In this document: piece by piece, positions 48,789-57,559 of the stretch
How positions within the stretch are numbered: the first letter of the stretch is position 1
Layout: the number at the start of each line of letters is the position of its first letter
From: RYN-230 sp036509255
GTDB lineage: Bacteria; Actinomycetota; Actinomycetes; Streptosporangiales; Streptosporangiaceae
DNA: 64,000 nt
Assembly: GCA_036509255.1 (NCBI GenBank)
Contig: DATCFY010000218.1
Coordinates: 81,429 to 145,428, forward strand
Direction of reading: 5' to 3'
The notes under the pieces: generated by a model
What the model was told of the DNA's origin: nothing
The model's input: the letters and a program-made list of their open reading frames with translations, nothing else
The model's database searches: none
Position numbers and translations under genes: made by a program

Positions 48789-49493
48789 GTGGGCGCCGAG
48801 CAGGAGCGGGTCAAGTCGCTGGGGCACCTGGAGGACGGATTGCGCCAGGCGGGCGACTGGTACCTGTGGGGTCCTTACGTCAGTGAGCGGCAGTGGGGAA
48901 CGGTCCGGGAGGACTACAGCGCCGACGGCGAGGCGTGGGATTACTTCCCGCACGACCACGCGCGGTCGCGCGCGTACCGGTGGGGTGAGGATGCCCTGGC
49001 CGGCTTCTGCGGCATAGTGCAGCGCCTGTGCCTGGGCCTGGCCCTGTGGAATGGCCAGGACCCGATCCTGAAGGAACGGCCATTCGGCCTGACCGGCCCG
49101 GAAGGCAACCACGGCGAGGACGTCAAGGAATACTGGTGGTACCTCGACGCCACCCCCACCCACTCGTGGAACCGCTGGCGTTACCACTATCCCCAGTGCG
49201 CCTATCCCTATCAGGACCTTATCGAGCAGAACGCGGCCCGCGGCCGGCTCCAGCCCGAATACGAGCTGATAGACACCGGGGCTTTCAACGACGGGCGCTA
49301 CTGGATTACCGAGGTGCATTACGCCAAGGGTGGCCCGGATGACCTGCTCATGCAGATCTCGGTGACGAACGCCGGTCCTGAGCAGGCCACGCCAGCGCGC
49401 TGGCCCTGGCGCTCTACCTGGACGGCTCAGACGGGCCGGACCGGGCCGCAGACGGCGCCTTGCTGTTTGACGACGACTTCCTGGTGCTGGTGA
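48789..49493 (+). pseudogene. N-terminal fragment of a GH63-type glucosidase
   Basis: From GTG 48789 (GGAAGGGG five bases upstream) about 200 residues match the start of the large GH63-like glucosidases of actinobacteria: WGPYVSERQWGTVREDYSAD, WDYFPHDHARSRAYRWGEDA, RLCLGLALWNGQDPILKERP, GNHGEDVKEYWWYLDATPTH. Those proteins are near 880 residues. Homology stops at about 49390 (ISVTNAGPEQAT) and the frame runs into antiphase sequence until 49493. The catalytic domain is missing, so this is a dead or non-catalytic fragment. Confidence 0.8.
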
Positions 49494-49750
49494 ACGCCTG
49501 GTGGGAGCCGCTCGACTTCCTGCTTCCAGACACCCGGCCGCAGGCCGGATGGCAGACCGAGGTGGACACGTTCGGTCCCCCGGTCCCGGAAGCCGGCCCG
49601 CTGGGCGGGCCCGCGGTGCCTGCCCGGGCGGGCGACAAGCTCACCGTCGGCCCCCGCTCCGTCGTGGTCCTGCGCAGCCCCGCCCGGCGGGCTGACCAGC
49701 CCCGGATCTGCCGAACCGGCGCGGGGGTTGACCGAAGGCCGCGATCCTAG
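49394..49750 (+). pseudogene. C-terminal fragment of a GlgX-type glycogen debranching enzyme
   Basis: In a different frame from the GH63 fragment, the sequence reads ALALYLDGSDGPDRAADGAL, LFDDDFLVLVNAWWEPLDFL and a closing DKLTVGPRSVVVLR, the C-terminal beta domain of GlgX/TreX. No start codon or catalytic barrel is present. It directly abuts the GH63 fragment, so a deletion has joined the head of one glycoside hydrolase gene to the tail of another. The end overlaps the convergent DUF2254 gene by four bases. Confidence 0.75.
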
Positions 49751-51065
49751 CCCAGGCCCATGCTGTCCGGGCGGAGGATCGCGGGGCTGACGCCCTGGCC
49801 CGCCGACTCTTCGCGCAGCGCCGCCTGGCGGGAGCACACCGCGGCCCGCCGCTCCGCGCCCAGTCTGCGCTGCAGCGCCAGGTAGGAGGCGAGCAGCCGG
49901 CGGACCACCTGCGGTGAGCCGCAGCCGTACCGGATGATCTCACTGAAGGCCAGATCCAGGTAGCTATCCCAGTCCCGGACCGGCTCGATCAGCCGGACGG
50001 CACCGGCCTGGTCCGCGCAGTACGGGCTGCGATCCGGCCTGCGGCCCAGGTACAGCAGGATCTCCTCCAGGCGGTCGATGACCTGCACCGCCGTGGTGGG
50101 CTGGTTGACGGCGGGGGAGAGGGCCTGGCTGGCGATGTCGGCCAGCTGCCGGATCCCGAAGGCTGGATCCTGGTACAGCGACCGGCCCTCGCCCAGGCTG
50201 AGCCCGGCCAGCACGGCCCGGTCCGGCGGGCCGTCACCCTGGGTGTGCACCGCGACCACGGGTGAGCCCGCAGGCACGTACTCGCCACCTGGACCAGCAT
50301 CTCCAGGACGCAGCCGTGTCGGCTGGCCAGCCTGGTCAGCCGGCCATGATCCACGCCCAGCAGCACGCCGTGGCCAGTCCGCCGGTGACGGCGCCGGGCC
50401 AGTGGCAGGCTGATCGTCCGGGACGGGGCGGACCCGGCCGGCTGGTCCGCGAGCCGGCACGCCCCGGCGGGCGGGACCGACTCGTCAATGGAGGCCAGGG
50501 TCTGCCGGGCCACCGCGGCGATGACCGAGACGACCTGGAGAAGCCGGACGGTGGCGGCCACGTAGCCCACGAAGATCGCCAGGCTGGCGGCGACCAGGGC
50601 CAGGGCGACGGTCACCGAGCGGGAGTCGGCCTCGCCGCGCTGCCCGCCGACCAGCACCAGGACCGTCACCGAATAGGAGAACGTGGCCAGCATGATCCCG
50701 AAGGCGACCTTGGTCACCCCGGAGCGGACGAAGTTGCGGATCACCCGGGGGGACAGCTGGGAGCTGGCCAGCTGGAGGGCGACCAGGGTCAGGGTGAATA
50801 CCACGCCCAGGAAGGTCAGCGTGGAGGACGCGATGATGCCCAGGAAACCGGCAGCCTCGCCTGGTGCCACCAAGAAGCCGGTCCGCCAGGCCGCCGGCAC
50901 CCCGAGCGTGCGGGCCTCCACCGTGAGTACCGCGAGCACCGCGCCGGCCACCAGCAGCATCGCCGGGATGACCCAGAACCGGTCCCGGATCCGCTCGAGA
51001 GCCCATTCCACGCGGTAGCCCACGGAGGCAGGCGAACGCCAGGCGTCCACGCGCGGCTGCCCCAC
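49747..51065 (-). pseudogene. DUF2254 membrane protein, split by a single-base frameshift
   Basis: The first part (from 51065) has four helices and DUF2254 sequence such as TFLGVVFTLTLVALQLASSQ, SPRVIRNFVRSG and GVLLGVDHGRLTRLASRHGC. At about 50283 it should read on as GEYVPAGSPVVAVH, which is one frame over; the DNA has GTGGCGAG where GTGGGCGAG would keep frame. The second part then has SLYQDPAFGIRQLADIASQA, LSPAVNQPTTAVQVIDRL and a C-terminal helical region. Either one G is truly lost or it is a sequence error. Confidence 0.78.
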
Positions 51066-51135
51066 CCTCCGCCCCCGTCCGGACTGGTGACAGGGTGACG
51101 ATTCCCGGTGCGGCGGTTACTTATGCGGCCAGTGC

Positions 51136-51825
51136 TTAATGAGAGGCGGGTGTGACCTCGACGGCGATCTCGGCGCTCAGCCGGGCGCCGGCCTCCAGTT
51201 CCAGATCATTGCCGCTCCAGAACCGGCCGGGGTCATACCACTGCGGCTGATGCCGCCCGGACAGCAGGCCCATGGCCTGGTACGTGGCGGCCACGACCTC
51301 CGCGCAGTACGCACTCTCCAGGGCCCGGTCGGGGCCCGGGAGCTCCTCGGCCGGGCCGTCCGTGCGGTGGCGGGTCCCGGGGATGCCGGGGCGGGGCAGC
51401 CGGCCGAGGAGCCAGCGGCTGGCGAGGCGGGCGGTGCTGGGGAACGGGGTGCCGTCCAGCCGGGCGATGGTGCGCAGCACCGCGTCCTCCATCCCGGGCC
51501 CCGGCGCATGCTCCAGCTGGCGTAGCCACGCGTGCTGGCCGTACCGGCCCGTCCAGATCCCGACCGCGGCCCGCAGATCATGCAGCTGCACGCCGCGATG
51601 CCGGTTCCCTGACCAGAGGTCCTCCAGCGAGCGGCCCAGTTCCGCATGCCACATCAGCGGCGGCAGGTCCTCGATCACCACCGACATGCCGACGTGGTTC
51701 ACCGGGCTGTTCGTGCCGACCCGGATCGCCCGGTCGGCCAGCGTGTGGCCGCGGAACAGCCAGATGTCACCGGTCCGGGTCTGCTCCACGGCGTCGTCCA
51801 GAGTGATACGCGTAATGGTCGGCAC
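51136..51825 (-). CDS. Permuted NlpC/P60 (YiiX/YebB-like) papain-fold protein
   Basis: A 229-residue protein with the circularly permuted papain fold: DIWLFRGHTLADRAIRVGTN and a His in SPVNHVGMSVVI, with the nucleophile Cys in SAYCAEVVAATYQAMGLL near the C-terminus. Relatives hydrolyse amide bonds in lipids or peptides. No signal peptide is present. The GTG start at 51825 is 17 bases from the divergent small gene on the plus strand. Substrate unknown. Confidence 0.78.
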   Translation of the reverse strand: MPTITRITLDDAVEQTRTGDIWLFRGHTLADRAIRVGTNSPVNHVGMSVVIEDLPPLMWHAELGRSLEDLWSGNRHRGVQLHDLRAAVGIWTGRYGQHAWLRQLEHAPGPGMEDAVLRTIARLDGTPFPSTARLASRWLLGRLPRPGIPGTRHRTDGPAEELPGPDRALESAYCAEVVAATYQAMGLLSGRHQPQWYDPGRFWSGNDLELEAGARLSAEIAVEVTPASH

Positions 51826-51842
51826 GGTCGTAGCCTAGGCAG

Positions 51843-52019
51843 GTGCGCTGGTGGAAAGTAGCAGGATTGGCAGGCCTGGCGGGCGTGGCCGCCACAGGTG
51901 TCGTCATCGCCCGGGCCGAGCGGCGGCGCCGGGCCTACACGCCGGAGGAGGTCAGGGAGCGGCTGCACGCCCGGCTCGCGGAGTCACAGCCCGCAGGCCC
52001 GGATCAGGCCACGGGCTGA
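51843..52019 (+). CDS. 58-residue single-pass membrane protein
   Basis: GTG 51843 opens a 58-codon frame: VRWWKVAGLAGLAGVAATGV forms one membrane helix, then ARAERRRRAYTPEEVRERLH is a charged helix of a type seen in short actinobacterial membrane proteins. The GC bias at third positions supports coding. It fills the gap between the NlpC-like gene and the GT39-like gene, ending two bases before the latter's stop. Function unknown. Confidence 0.7.
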   Translation: MRWWKVAGLAGLAGVAATGVVIARAERRRRAYTPEEVRERLHARLAESQPAGPDQATG

Positions 52020-52021
52020 GC

Positions 52022-53572
52022 TCAGGACCGGACCTCGTACAGGGACAGCCAGGAGACGCTCACCCGCCAGTCGCGGACCAGGCGGAACGGCAGTCCCCGG
52101 AGTTCCGGGGGGCGCCCGGGCCAGGAGACGTTGTTCTCGGTGACCCAGACCCGGCGTACCCCGGCCAGCCTGCCGCGCACGACCTGGGTCGGCGCGTCCG
52201 TGCCGGCGATGGTGTCTGACCGGGCGGGCGACTCGCCCAGCATGACGTCGTTCAGCCGGGCGAGCCCGTAGGGATAGGCTGCCGCGAACGACCGCGCGCC
52301 GGCGCCCTGCGGGTAGAGCACGGCATCCCCGGGATGCTCGTACTGGGCCAGGATCTGGTCCAGGCGGCGGATGTTGTCGGTGTGGCCAGCCGGCCCCCGC
52401 TCACCCAGCTGGAACGGCAGGGCGAGCAGCACGATCAGGACCAGCCCGGCGGCTGTGGTCACCCGTCCCGCCGCGGCCAGGCCTGTGCCGATCAGCAGGG
52501 CCGCCGCGGGCATGCAGAACACGATGTAGCGGAACGTGTAGGCCGGCTGGACCTGCGACATCAGGAACAGGATCGCCGGGGGCCCGACCAGCCAGGGCAG
52601 GCACAGCGCGGGGAGCCTCGCAGGCCAGTCGGTCCCCAGCCGGTGCCCCAGCGCCGCCAGCACCAGCCCGGTCCCGGTCAGGACCGCCGCGGCCAGCAGC
52701 AGCCCGGCTGAGCCGACCAGCCGGCCGGTAGCCAGCGCGGCCGATACTCCCGGCGGCCGCAGCCACCCGACCTGGGCCCGCTGTGCCCACGCTGCGGCCA
52801 GCAGCGGCAGCAGCGCCACGCAGGCGATGGCGACCGCCCGGAGCCAGCGGAGGGGCAGGCCCGGCTGGTGGCGGTGGCCCCGCCAGGCTGCCAGGGTCGC
52901 CGCGTGCGCCGGGATGAGCAGCAGGCCGAACACGTTAGCCAGGCCCAGCGCGATCAGGCTGGCCGCGTACCAGGCGGCCCAGCGCCGGCGGCCGTCGTCC
53001 CCGGCCAGCCGGACCAGGAAGTAACTGGCCGCCGCGGCGGCCGCGGTTTCGATCGCGAATGGCCGCGCGTCCTGGGCGAACCAGCTGACCGCGGGCAGCG
53101 CCGCGAAGGTGAGCCCGGCGGCCAGCCCGGCCCGGCGCGACACCAGCCGCCTGCCGGTCACGGTGATCAGGGCCGCGGCGGCGGCCATGGCCAGTGCCGA
53201 GGGCAGCCGCAGGGCCAGCTCACTGTGGCCGGCCAGCTGCACCTCCAGCCACATCAGCACGTAGTAGGCGGCATGCACCACATCCACGTGGCCGAGCATG
53301 GCGATCAGGTCAGCGAAGGAACGCTGGGTGGCCGACTGGGTCGCGCCCTCATCCCGCCAGAAAGACGGGACCTGGATCTTCCACAGGGTGACCGCGAGGG
53401 TGGCCAGCGCCACGCCTGCCGGGGGCCAGGACGACAGCAGGACCCGCCGCCAGGACCGGCGGACAGGGCCTCCGTTGGACGGGAAAGCTGGCCGGGGCCG
53501 TACCTCGGCCCGGGGTGCGGCGACCACTGGCACCGCTAAAGCTGTAGTTACATTCTGACCCACAGTAAGCAC
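52022..53572 (-). CDS. GT39-like integral membrane glycosyltransferase
   Basis: A protein of about 516 residues with roughly ten helices. The first periplasmic loop has the GT-C acidic motif SFWRDEGATQSATQRSFADL, which in PMT/ArnT-type enzymes binds the polyprenol-phosphate sugar donor. LPAVSWFAQDARPFAIETA follows, a common feature of the actinobacterial subgroup. The C-terminal 120 residues are a soluble domain. GTG 53572 or 53563 is taken as start because the longer frame is antisense to the Maf gene. Acceptor unknown. Confidence 0.85.
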   Translation of the reverse strand: MLTVGQNVTTALAVPVVAAPRAEVRPRPAFPSNGGPVRRSWRRVLLSSWPPAGVALATLAVTLWKIQVPSFWRDEGATQSATQRSFADLIAMLGHVDVVHAAYYVLMWLEVQLAGHSELALRLPSALAMAAAAALITVTGRRLVSRRAGLAAGLTFAALPAVSWFAQDARPFAIETAAAAAASYFLVRLAGDDGRRRWAAWYAASLIALGLANVFGLLLIPAHAATLAAWRGHRHQPGLPLRWLRAVAIACVALLPLLAAAWAQRAQVGWLRPPGVSAALATGRLVGSAGLLLAAAVLTGTGLVLAALGHRLGTDWPARLPALCLPWLVGPPAILFLMSQVQPAYTFRYIVFCMPAAALLIGTGLAAAGRVTTAAGLVLIVLLALPFQLGERGPAGHTDNIRRLDQILAQYEHPGDAVLYPQGAGARSFAAAYPYGLARLNDVMLGESPARSDTIAGTDAPTQVVRGRLAGVRRVWVTENNVSWPGRPPELRGLPFRLVRDWRVSVSWLSLYEVRS

Positions 53573-53635
53573 TCTAGGGTCGGGCGAGTAGTCGTTGCGC
53601 CGACATTGATCCGGTCTTTGCGCAATCCTGGCCTG

Positions 53636-54838
53636 GTGACGACGAGAATTCCCCGGCTGGTGCTGGCCTCCAGCTCGCCGGCCCGCCGCCGCCTGCTCCG
53701 TGACGCCGGATTCGCCCCGGTCATCGAGGTCAGCGGAGTGGACGAGAGCATCGATGCCGCTGCCGACACGGCCAGCGCCGTGCGCGTGCTGGCCGAGCGG
53801 AAGGCCTCGGCGGTCGCGGGACGGCATCCGGGCGACCTGGTGCTGGGCTGCGATTCCCTGCTCGACCTGGACGGCGCGGCGCTGGGCAAGCCCGTCTCGC
53901 CGGAGGCGGCAGCGGCGCTATGGCGGCGCATGTCCGGGCGGCAGGGCACGCTGTATACCGGGCACTGCCTGATCGACACGCGCTCGGGCCAGCGCACCAT
54001 CGCGGCGGCCAGCACCCTGGTCCGGTTCGGTACACCCGGGGAGCGGGAGATCGCCGACTACGTGGCCACGGGCGAGCCGGGCTGGATGGCCGGCGGGTTC
54101 AGCATCGATGGCTTCGGCGCGCCGTTCGTGGACGGCATCGACGGTGACTGGGGCACGGTGGTGGGCCTGTCGCTCCCGTTGCTGCGCCGTTTGCTTGCCG
54201 GAGCCGGGGTGGCCGTGGCGGACCTGTGGCCCCGCCCGGCCGGGCCGCTGGTCCGGGACCTCACCGACGATGACCGGGACTGGCTGGCTGAGGTCGTGAC
54301 CGCCGCCTGGGGCCTGCCGGTCGTCAGCCTGTCCGGGGTCCACGACGTGGTACGGCTGCCTGGCCTGGTGGCGGAGCAGGAGCCAGGGGGCGCGCGGCTC
54401 GGCGTGCTGACCTACCGGGTGCAGGCCGGTGCCGGGGGAGGGGTCCGGCCGGGCCTCGAGGTTGTCACCCTCAACAGCCTGGCCGAGGGCCGGGGGACCG
54501 GCAGCGCCCTGCTGGCCGGAGCCCGGCAGCGGGCCGGGCAGGCCGGCCAGCGCCTGTGGCTCACCACCGGGAACGACAACGTCGCTGCGATCGGCTTCTA
54601 TCAGCGCCGGGGCATGGACATCGTGGCGCTGCACCGGGATTTCGCCGATGAGGTGAGGAAGATCAAGCCGTGGCTGCCCGCTGACCCGGGCGGTGGAATC
54701 GCCTTCCGGCACGCCATCGAGCTGGAGTACCCGGCCGCTCCAGGTGCTCAGCGGGAGGACAGCACCTCGGCTATCTTGGCGGCCGCCGCGGAGGGATCCT
54801 CTGTGTCATGCAGCAGCTCTCCCCAGGACCAGCGGTAA
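53636..54838 (+). CDS. Maf-type nucleotide pyrophosphatase fused to a GNAT domain
   Basis: A 400-residue fusion. Residues 1 to about 195 are Maf, which hydrolyses (modified) nucleoside triphosphates: LVLASSSPARRRLLRDAGF, SGVDESIDAAAD, the catalytic Asp in LVLGCDSLLDLDG, and GKPVSPEAA. Residues from about 215 to 370 are a GNAT acetyltransferase with the acetyl-CoA loop EGRGTGSALLAG and GFYQRRGMDIVALHRDF. The last 25 or so residues are low-complexity and antisense to the next gene. GTG 53636 fits the Maf N-terminus. The fusion links a house-cleaning enzyme with an acetyltransferase of unknown substrate. Confidence 0.87.
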   Translation: MTTRIPRLVLASSSPARRRLLRDAGFAPVIEVSGVDESIDAAADTASAVRVLAERKASAVAGRHPGDLVLGCDSLLDLDGAALGKPVSPEAAAALWRRMSGRQGTLYTGHCLIDTRSGQRTIAAASTLVRFGTPGEREIADYVATGEPGWMAGGFSIDGFGAPFVDGIDGDWGTVVGLSLPLLRRLLAGAGVAVADLWPRPAGPLVRDLTDDDRDWLAEVVTAAWGLPVVSLSGVHDVVRLPGLVAEQEPGGARLGVLTYRVQAGAGGGVRPGLEVVTLNSLAEGRGTGSALLAGARQRAGQAGQRLWLTTGNDNVAAIGFYQRRGMDIVALHRDFADEVRKIKPWLPADPGGGIAFRHAIELEYPAAPGAQREDSTSAILAAAAEGSSVSCSSSPQDQR

Positions 54839-55038
54839 TACCAGCGGAGCCGGCCCTTGCCGTCCGTGCCGGGGGTGCAGTCGATGCTCTCGGCGAGCAT
54901 GGTCGCGCCGGGGATGAAAATGTGCAACGCGGCCGGGTACGTGGTTTTCACTGACGCATGCAGCCCTTTGGTATCGAGGGCCGTGGCCAGCCGGTGCAGA
55001 TGGTAACTGCGTGCGTGATCCCGGGTTCCGTCCAGCAT
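54748..55038 (-). CDS. Small hypothetical protein
   Basis: A 96-residue soluble protein, not recognised. It has HLHRLATALDTKGLHASVKT, a beta-rich centre (YPAALHIFIPGATMLAESID) and a Trp-rich segment (LRWYYRWSWGELLHD), then a C-terminal helix. Length and composition look like a genuine small domain. It overlaps the 3' end of the Maf-GNAT gene by 91 bases on the opposite strand. ATG 55038. Confidence 0.7.
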   Translation of the reverse strand: MLDGTRDHARSYHLHRLATALDTKGLHASVKTTYPAALHIFIPGATMLAESIDCTPGTDGKGRLRWYYRWSWGELLHDTEDPSAAAAKIAEVLSSR

Positions 55039-55091
55039 CTCCCCTGCCTAGCGTCGGTCGGCACATTGTCGCGGCGCGCGGGGTGGGTTTG

Positions 55092-57356
55092 TCAACCCTG
55101 ACGAGAGTGATAGCCGCTATACCCGTCAGGGCCGTATGGGTCCTCAGTCTGCCCGCTCCGGTAGCGGGTGTCATCCCTGCTCCCCTGCGGCGTGCCAGGG
55201 TAGCCAGCCTGGCCGGGCTGGGTGCCGTAGCCGGGTGCGGGCGGATACCCGGGATCCGGCCGGTACGGGTAGGCGGACGCCGGTGCCTGCGGGGTCTGCG
55301 GCGCCGCTGGCGGCGCCGAGTACCAGGTGGCGCCCTGCTCCGCCTGGCCGTCGGGGGCCGGCTGCGGGCCGCCGGCCGGGTAGCTGCTCGGACCGCGGCT
55401 GTATGGGTCTGAGTACGCCGCTGTGGGGCCGGTCGTGTACCCGGGGTAACTGCCGCCGCCAGCCGGCTGCTGGCCCGGCTGATACGGGGACGCGGGCGTG
55501 GCCGACGGCGCCCTCGGCGCCGAGGGCGCCGGGGCCGACGGTGGTGCCGCGGCCGGCGGGACGGTCGGGGACGTGTCCACGTAGCTGCCGTACGGGTTGC
55601 TCAGGCCAGCCGCCGGGGAAGTCTCGTCCGCGGCGCCACGGTCGCTGCCCCAGCCCGGGGCCGCGGGCGTAGGCGTGGCCGCTGGCCCAGCCGGATAACG
55701 CGTGCTGGCTGCCTGCGCGGGCGCAGCCTGGCTGGGCGGGACCTGGCGGGCAGACGTGCTACGGCGCCGGCCTGGGCTGGTGCGCGGGGTACCGGGGTCA
55801 GTCCGTGCGGTGCCCGGGTCGGTCCGGTCGGCCTGGCCGGCCTGGTAGCCGTGCCTGCCGCCGGACGCTGGGTAATCCCGGCTCCCTTCCGGCGCCGCCG
55901 GATAGGCCTCGTAGCCGGCGGACGGGTCAGGATAGCCGTCGCGAGCCTGGCCGCCCTGGCTGTCGCGGCTGCGGCGTGGCCCGGGGTAGCTGTCCCGTCC
56001 GGGGGAGGGGTAACCGCCGGGGTGGCTCGGGGGATAGGCGTCGGCCGCGCTGGGATAGGCGTCGGCCGCGCTGGGATAGGCGTCCGGCCCGCTTGGGTAG
56101 GCCTCCCGGCTGGGGACCGGGTAACTGCCGGACAGCTCCTCAGCGGCGCTGCCCCGGGGAATGGCCGGAGAGCCGGCGCCCGGCCGGCCCTGCCGCACAT
56201 CGGGGGTGCGCCGGGGGGTCCCGTAGGACCTGCTGTCTTCCGCCCCTGCCGCGCCACGTGCGAAGGATGGGCTGGTCAGCGGGTCATTGTCGGCCCGTGC
56301 CTGGGGCGCCCGGTTACGGGACGCCGACGGCCCGCCGGCCTCGGGCATGAACGCGGGGGGGATGGGCGGGGCCGGCTCGGCCGCCTGGGAGCGGTTCCTG
56401 ACCGGCAGCCGCTCGGTCGCCTGACCCGCTGCGGCCGCAGGCCGGTCGGCCAGGCCAGGGCGGCCGGGGTCGGTATCCGCCCCGTCCGCCCGCCGGGCTA
56501 CCTGCCGCTCGCCGGTCCGGCCGGGGCGGGCTGGCTTCGCGGCCGCGGCAGGCTTAGCCGCCGGGGGCGGGGTGCTGGACTGCGCGATGCGGGCCGTGGT
56601 CGCGAGCGGCTTGTCGGCGGACAGTTCAGCCCAGTACTGCTCGTCGGAGAGCTTGTCCCACTCGGTGCTCGGCCAGTCGTCGTCATCGTCGTCGTGCCGG
56701 CCACGGGATGGCCGGCCGCGTCCTTTGGCCTGGTTCTTCGGCCTGGCCTTGGCCTCTGTCTCCGGGATCTCCGCGCGTACCCGGGGGAAGACGTCAGAAT
56801 CCGCCAGGTCCGGGTCGGCGCTGATGCTCGTGGTCGCGAAATCCGCAGCGGAGGGGCCGGTGTCAGACAGCGCGGGGCCGGGACCGGTGTCCGTGCCCAC
56901 GGCCGCCCGGCGGGGCGCGGTGGCAGCGCGGGCCCGGGCGCCGGCCGGCGCAGGCTGGGGTGCGTCGTCGTAGCGGGTGTCCCGCCGGGCGGGCTGGAGG
57001 CGCTCAGTGCGCTGCGCATCGCGGCTGCGGGCGGGCTGGTCACCGTAGCCTCGTGGCGAGGGCTCGTAGCCGCGGGACTGGTCGAAACCGGCTGCTTCAT
57101 AGCCGCGCCCCGGGCCGCCGTAGCCGCGCGGTTCGCCGGCAGGCCGCCGGGACGGCGAACTCCCGCGCCCGGCTGGTTTCCGGGCCGTCCGCGGGTCGGT
57201 GCTCCAGCGGGCATCGCGGTCCCGGCCGCGGAGCCGGTCCTGGACGGTTCGCCGCCCGCCTGGCTCGTCCTCATCACCGCGACGCCGCGTCACGAGGAAA
57301 ACCGTGACGAGGACCGCGATGACAACGGCGACGACGCCCATCACGAGCAGAAGCAT
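55092..57356 (-). CDS. Long Pro/Tyr-rich disordered protein with one N-terminal membrane helix
   Basis: A protein of about 754 residues. One hydrophobic helix at the N-terminus (MLLLVMGVVAVVIAVLVTVF) is followed by an Arg-rich stretch and then roughly 700 residues rich in Pro, Gly, Ala, Tyr, Ser and Arg, with short repeats such as DAYPSAA. A more ordered, acidic island (DDDDDWPSTEWDKLSDEQYW at about residue 235) is the only non-repetitive segment. Topology predicts the tail faces the cytoplasm. Function unknown; similar proteins are found in actinomycetes. ATG 57356 is preferred over TTG or GTG starts upstream. Confidence 0.78.
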   Translation of the reverse strand: MLLLVMGVVAVVIAVLVTVFLVTRRRGDEDEPGGRRTVQDRLRGRDRDARWSTDPRTARKPAGRGSSPSRRPAGEPRGYGGPGRGYEAAGFDQSRGYEPSPRGYGDQPARSRDAQRTERLQPARRDTRYDDAPQPAPAGARARAATAPRRAAVGTDTGPGPALSDTGPSAADFATTSISADPDLADSDVFPRVRAEIPETEAKARPKNQAKGRGRPSRGRHDDDDDDWPSTEWDKLSDEQYWAELSADKPLATTARIAQSSTPPPAAKPAAAAKPARPGRTGERQVARRADGADTDPGRPGLADRPAAAAGQATERLPVRNRSQAAEPAPPIPPAFMPEAGGPSASRNRAPQARADNDPLTSPSFARGAAGAEDSRSYGTPRRTPDVRQGRPGAGSPAIPRGSAAEELSGSYPVPSREAYPSGPDAYPSAADAYPSAADAYPPSHPGGYPSPGRDSYPGPRRSRDSQGGQARDGYPDPSAGYEAYPAAPEGSRDYPASGGRHGYQAGQADRTDPGTARTDPGTPRTSPGRRRSTSARQVPPSQAAPAQAASTRYPAGPAATPTPAAPGWGSDRGAADETSPAAGLSNPYGSYVDTSPTVPPAAAPPSAPAPSAPRAPSATPASPYQPGQQPAGGGSYPGYTTGPTAAYSDPYSRGPSSYPAGGPQPAPDGQAEQGATWYSAPPAAPQTPQAPASAYPYRPDPGYPPAPGYGTQPGQAGYPGTPQGSRDDTRYRSGQTEDPYGPDGYSGYHSRQG
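56032..56080 (-). repeat. 21-bp tandem repeat in the Pro/Tyr-rich gene
   Basis: Two exact copies of a 21-bp unit (56032-56052, 56053-56073) and a diverged third encode DAYPSAA repeats. This is in-frame slippage within a disordered region. Confidence 0.8.
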
Positions 57357-57559
57357 TGCACCACCCAACAAGCCATGGCCCTATGGGCGGCGCCAGCGAG
57401 ACCAACGCGGCCATCACGCGGATCTTCCCCTGTATCGCTAGCGCCTCGAATCCATCCAAGGCTGAGCTACTGATCAGTCAGTCTGGCGGACCGTATGGGC
57501 GGTGTCATGCGTTTAGGGATTTTTTTTGCCAAGTCCGTTTACCCGTTGCGATCGCCCGA
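57357..57559. other. Spacer between Pro/Tyr-rich and PEBP genes
   Basis: About 200 bases, with a T8 run at 57521-57528 and a locally lower G+C. It contains the promoter of the Pro/Tyr-rich gene by position. GATCAGTCAGTC at 57473-57484 is a short direct repeat. No gene seen. Confidence 0.4.

Noticed and set aside
49989..50280. Continuation of the first DUF2254 frame below the break
   Set aside because: Downstream of about 50283 this frame turns Ser/Arg/Pro-rich, while the other frame has clear DUF2254 homology.
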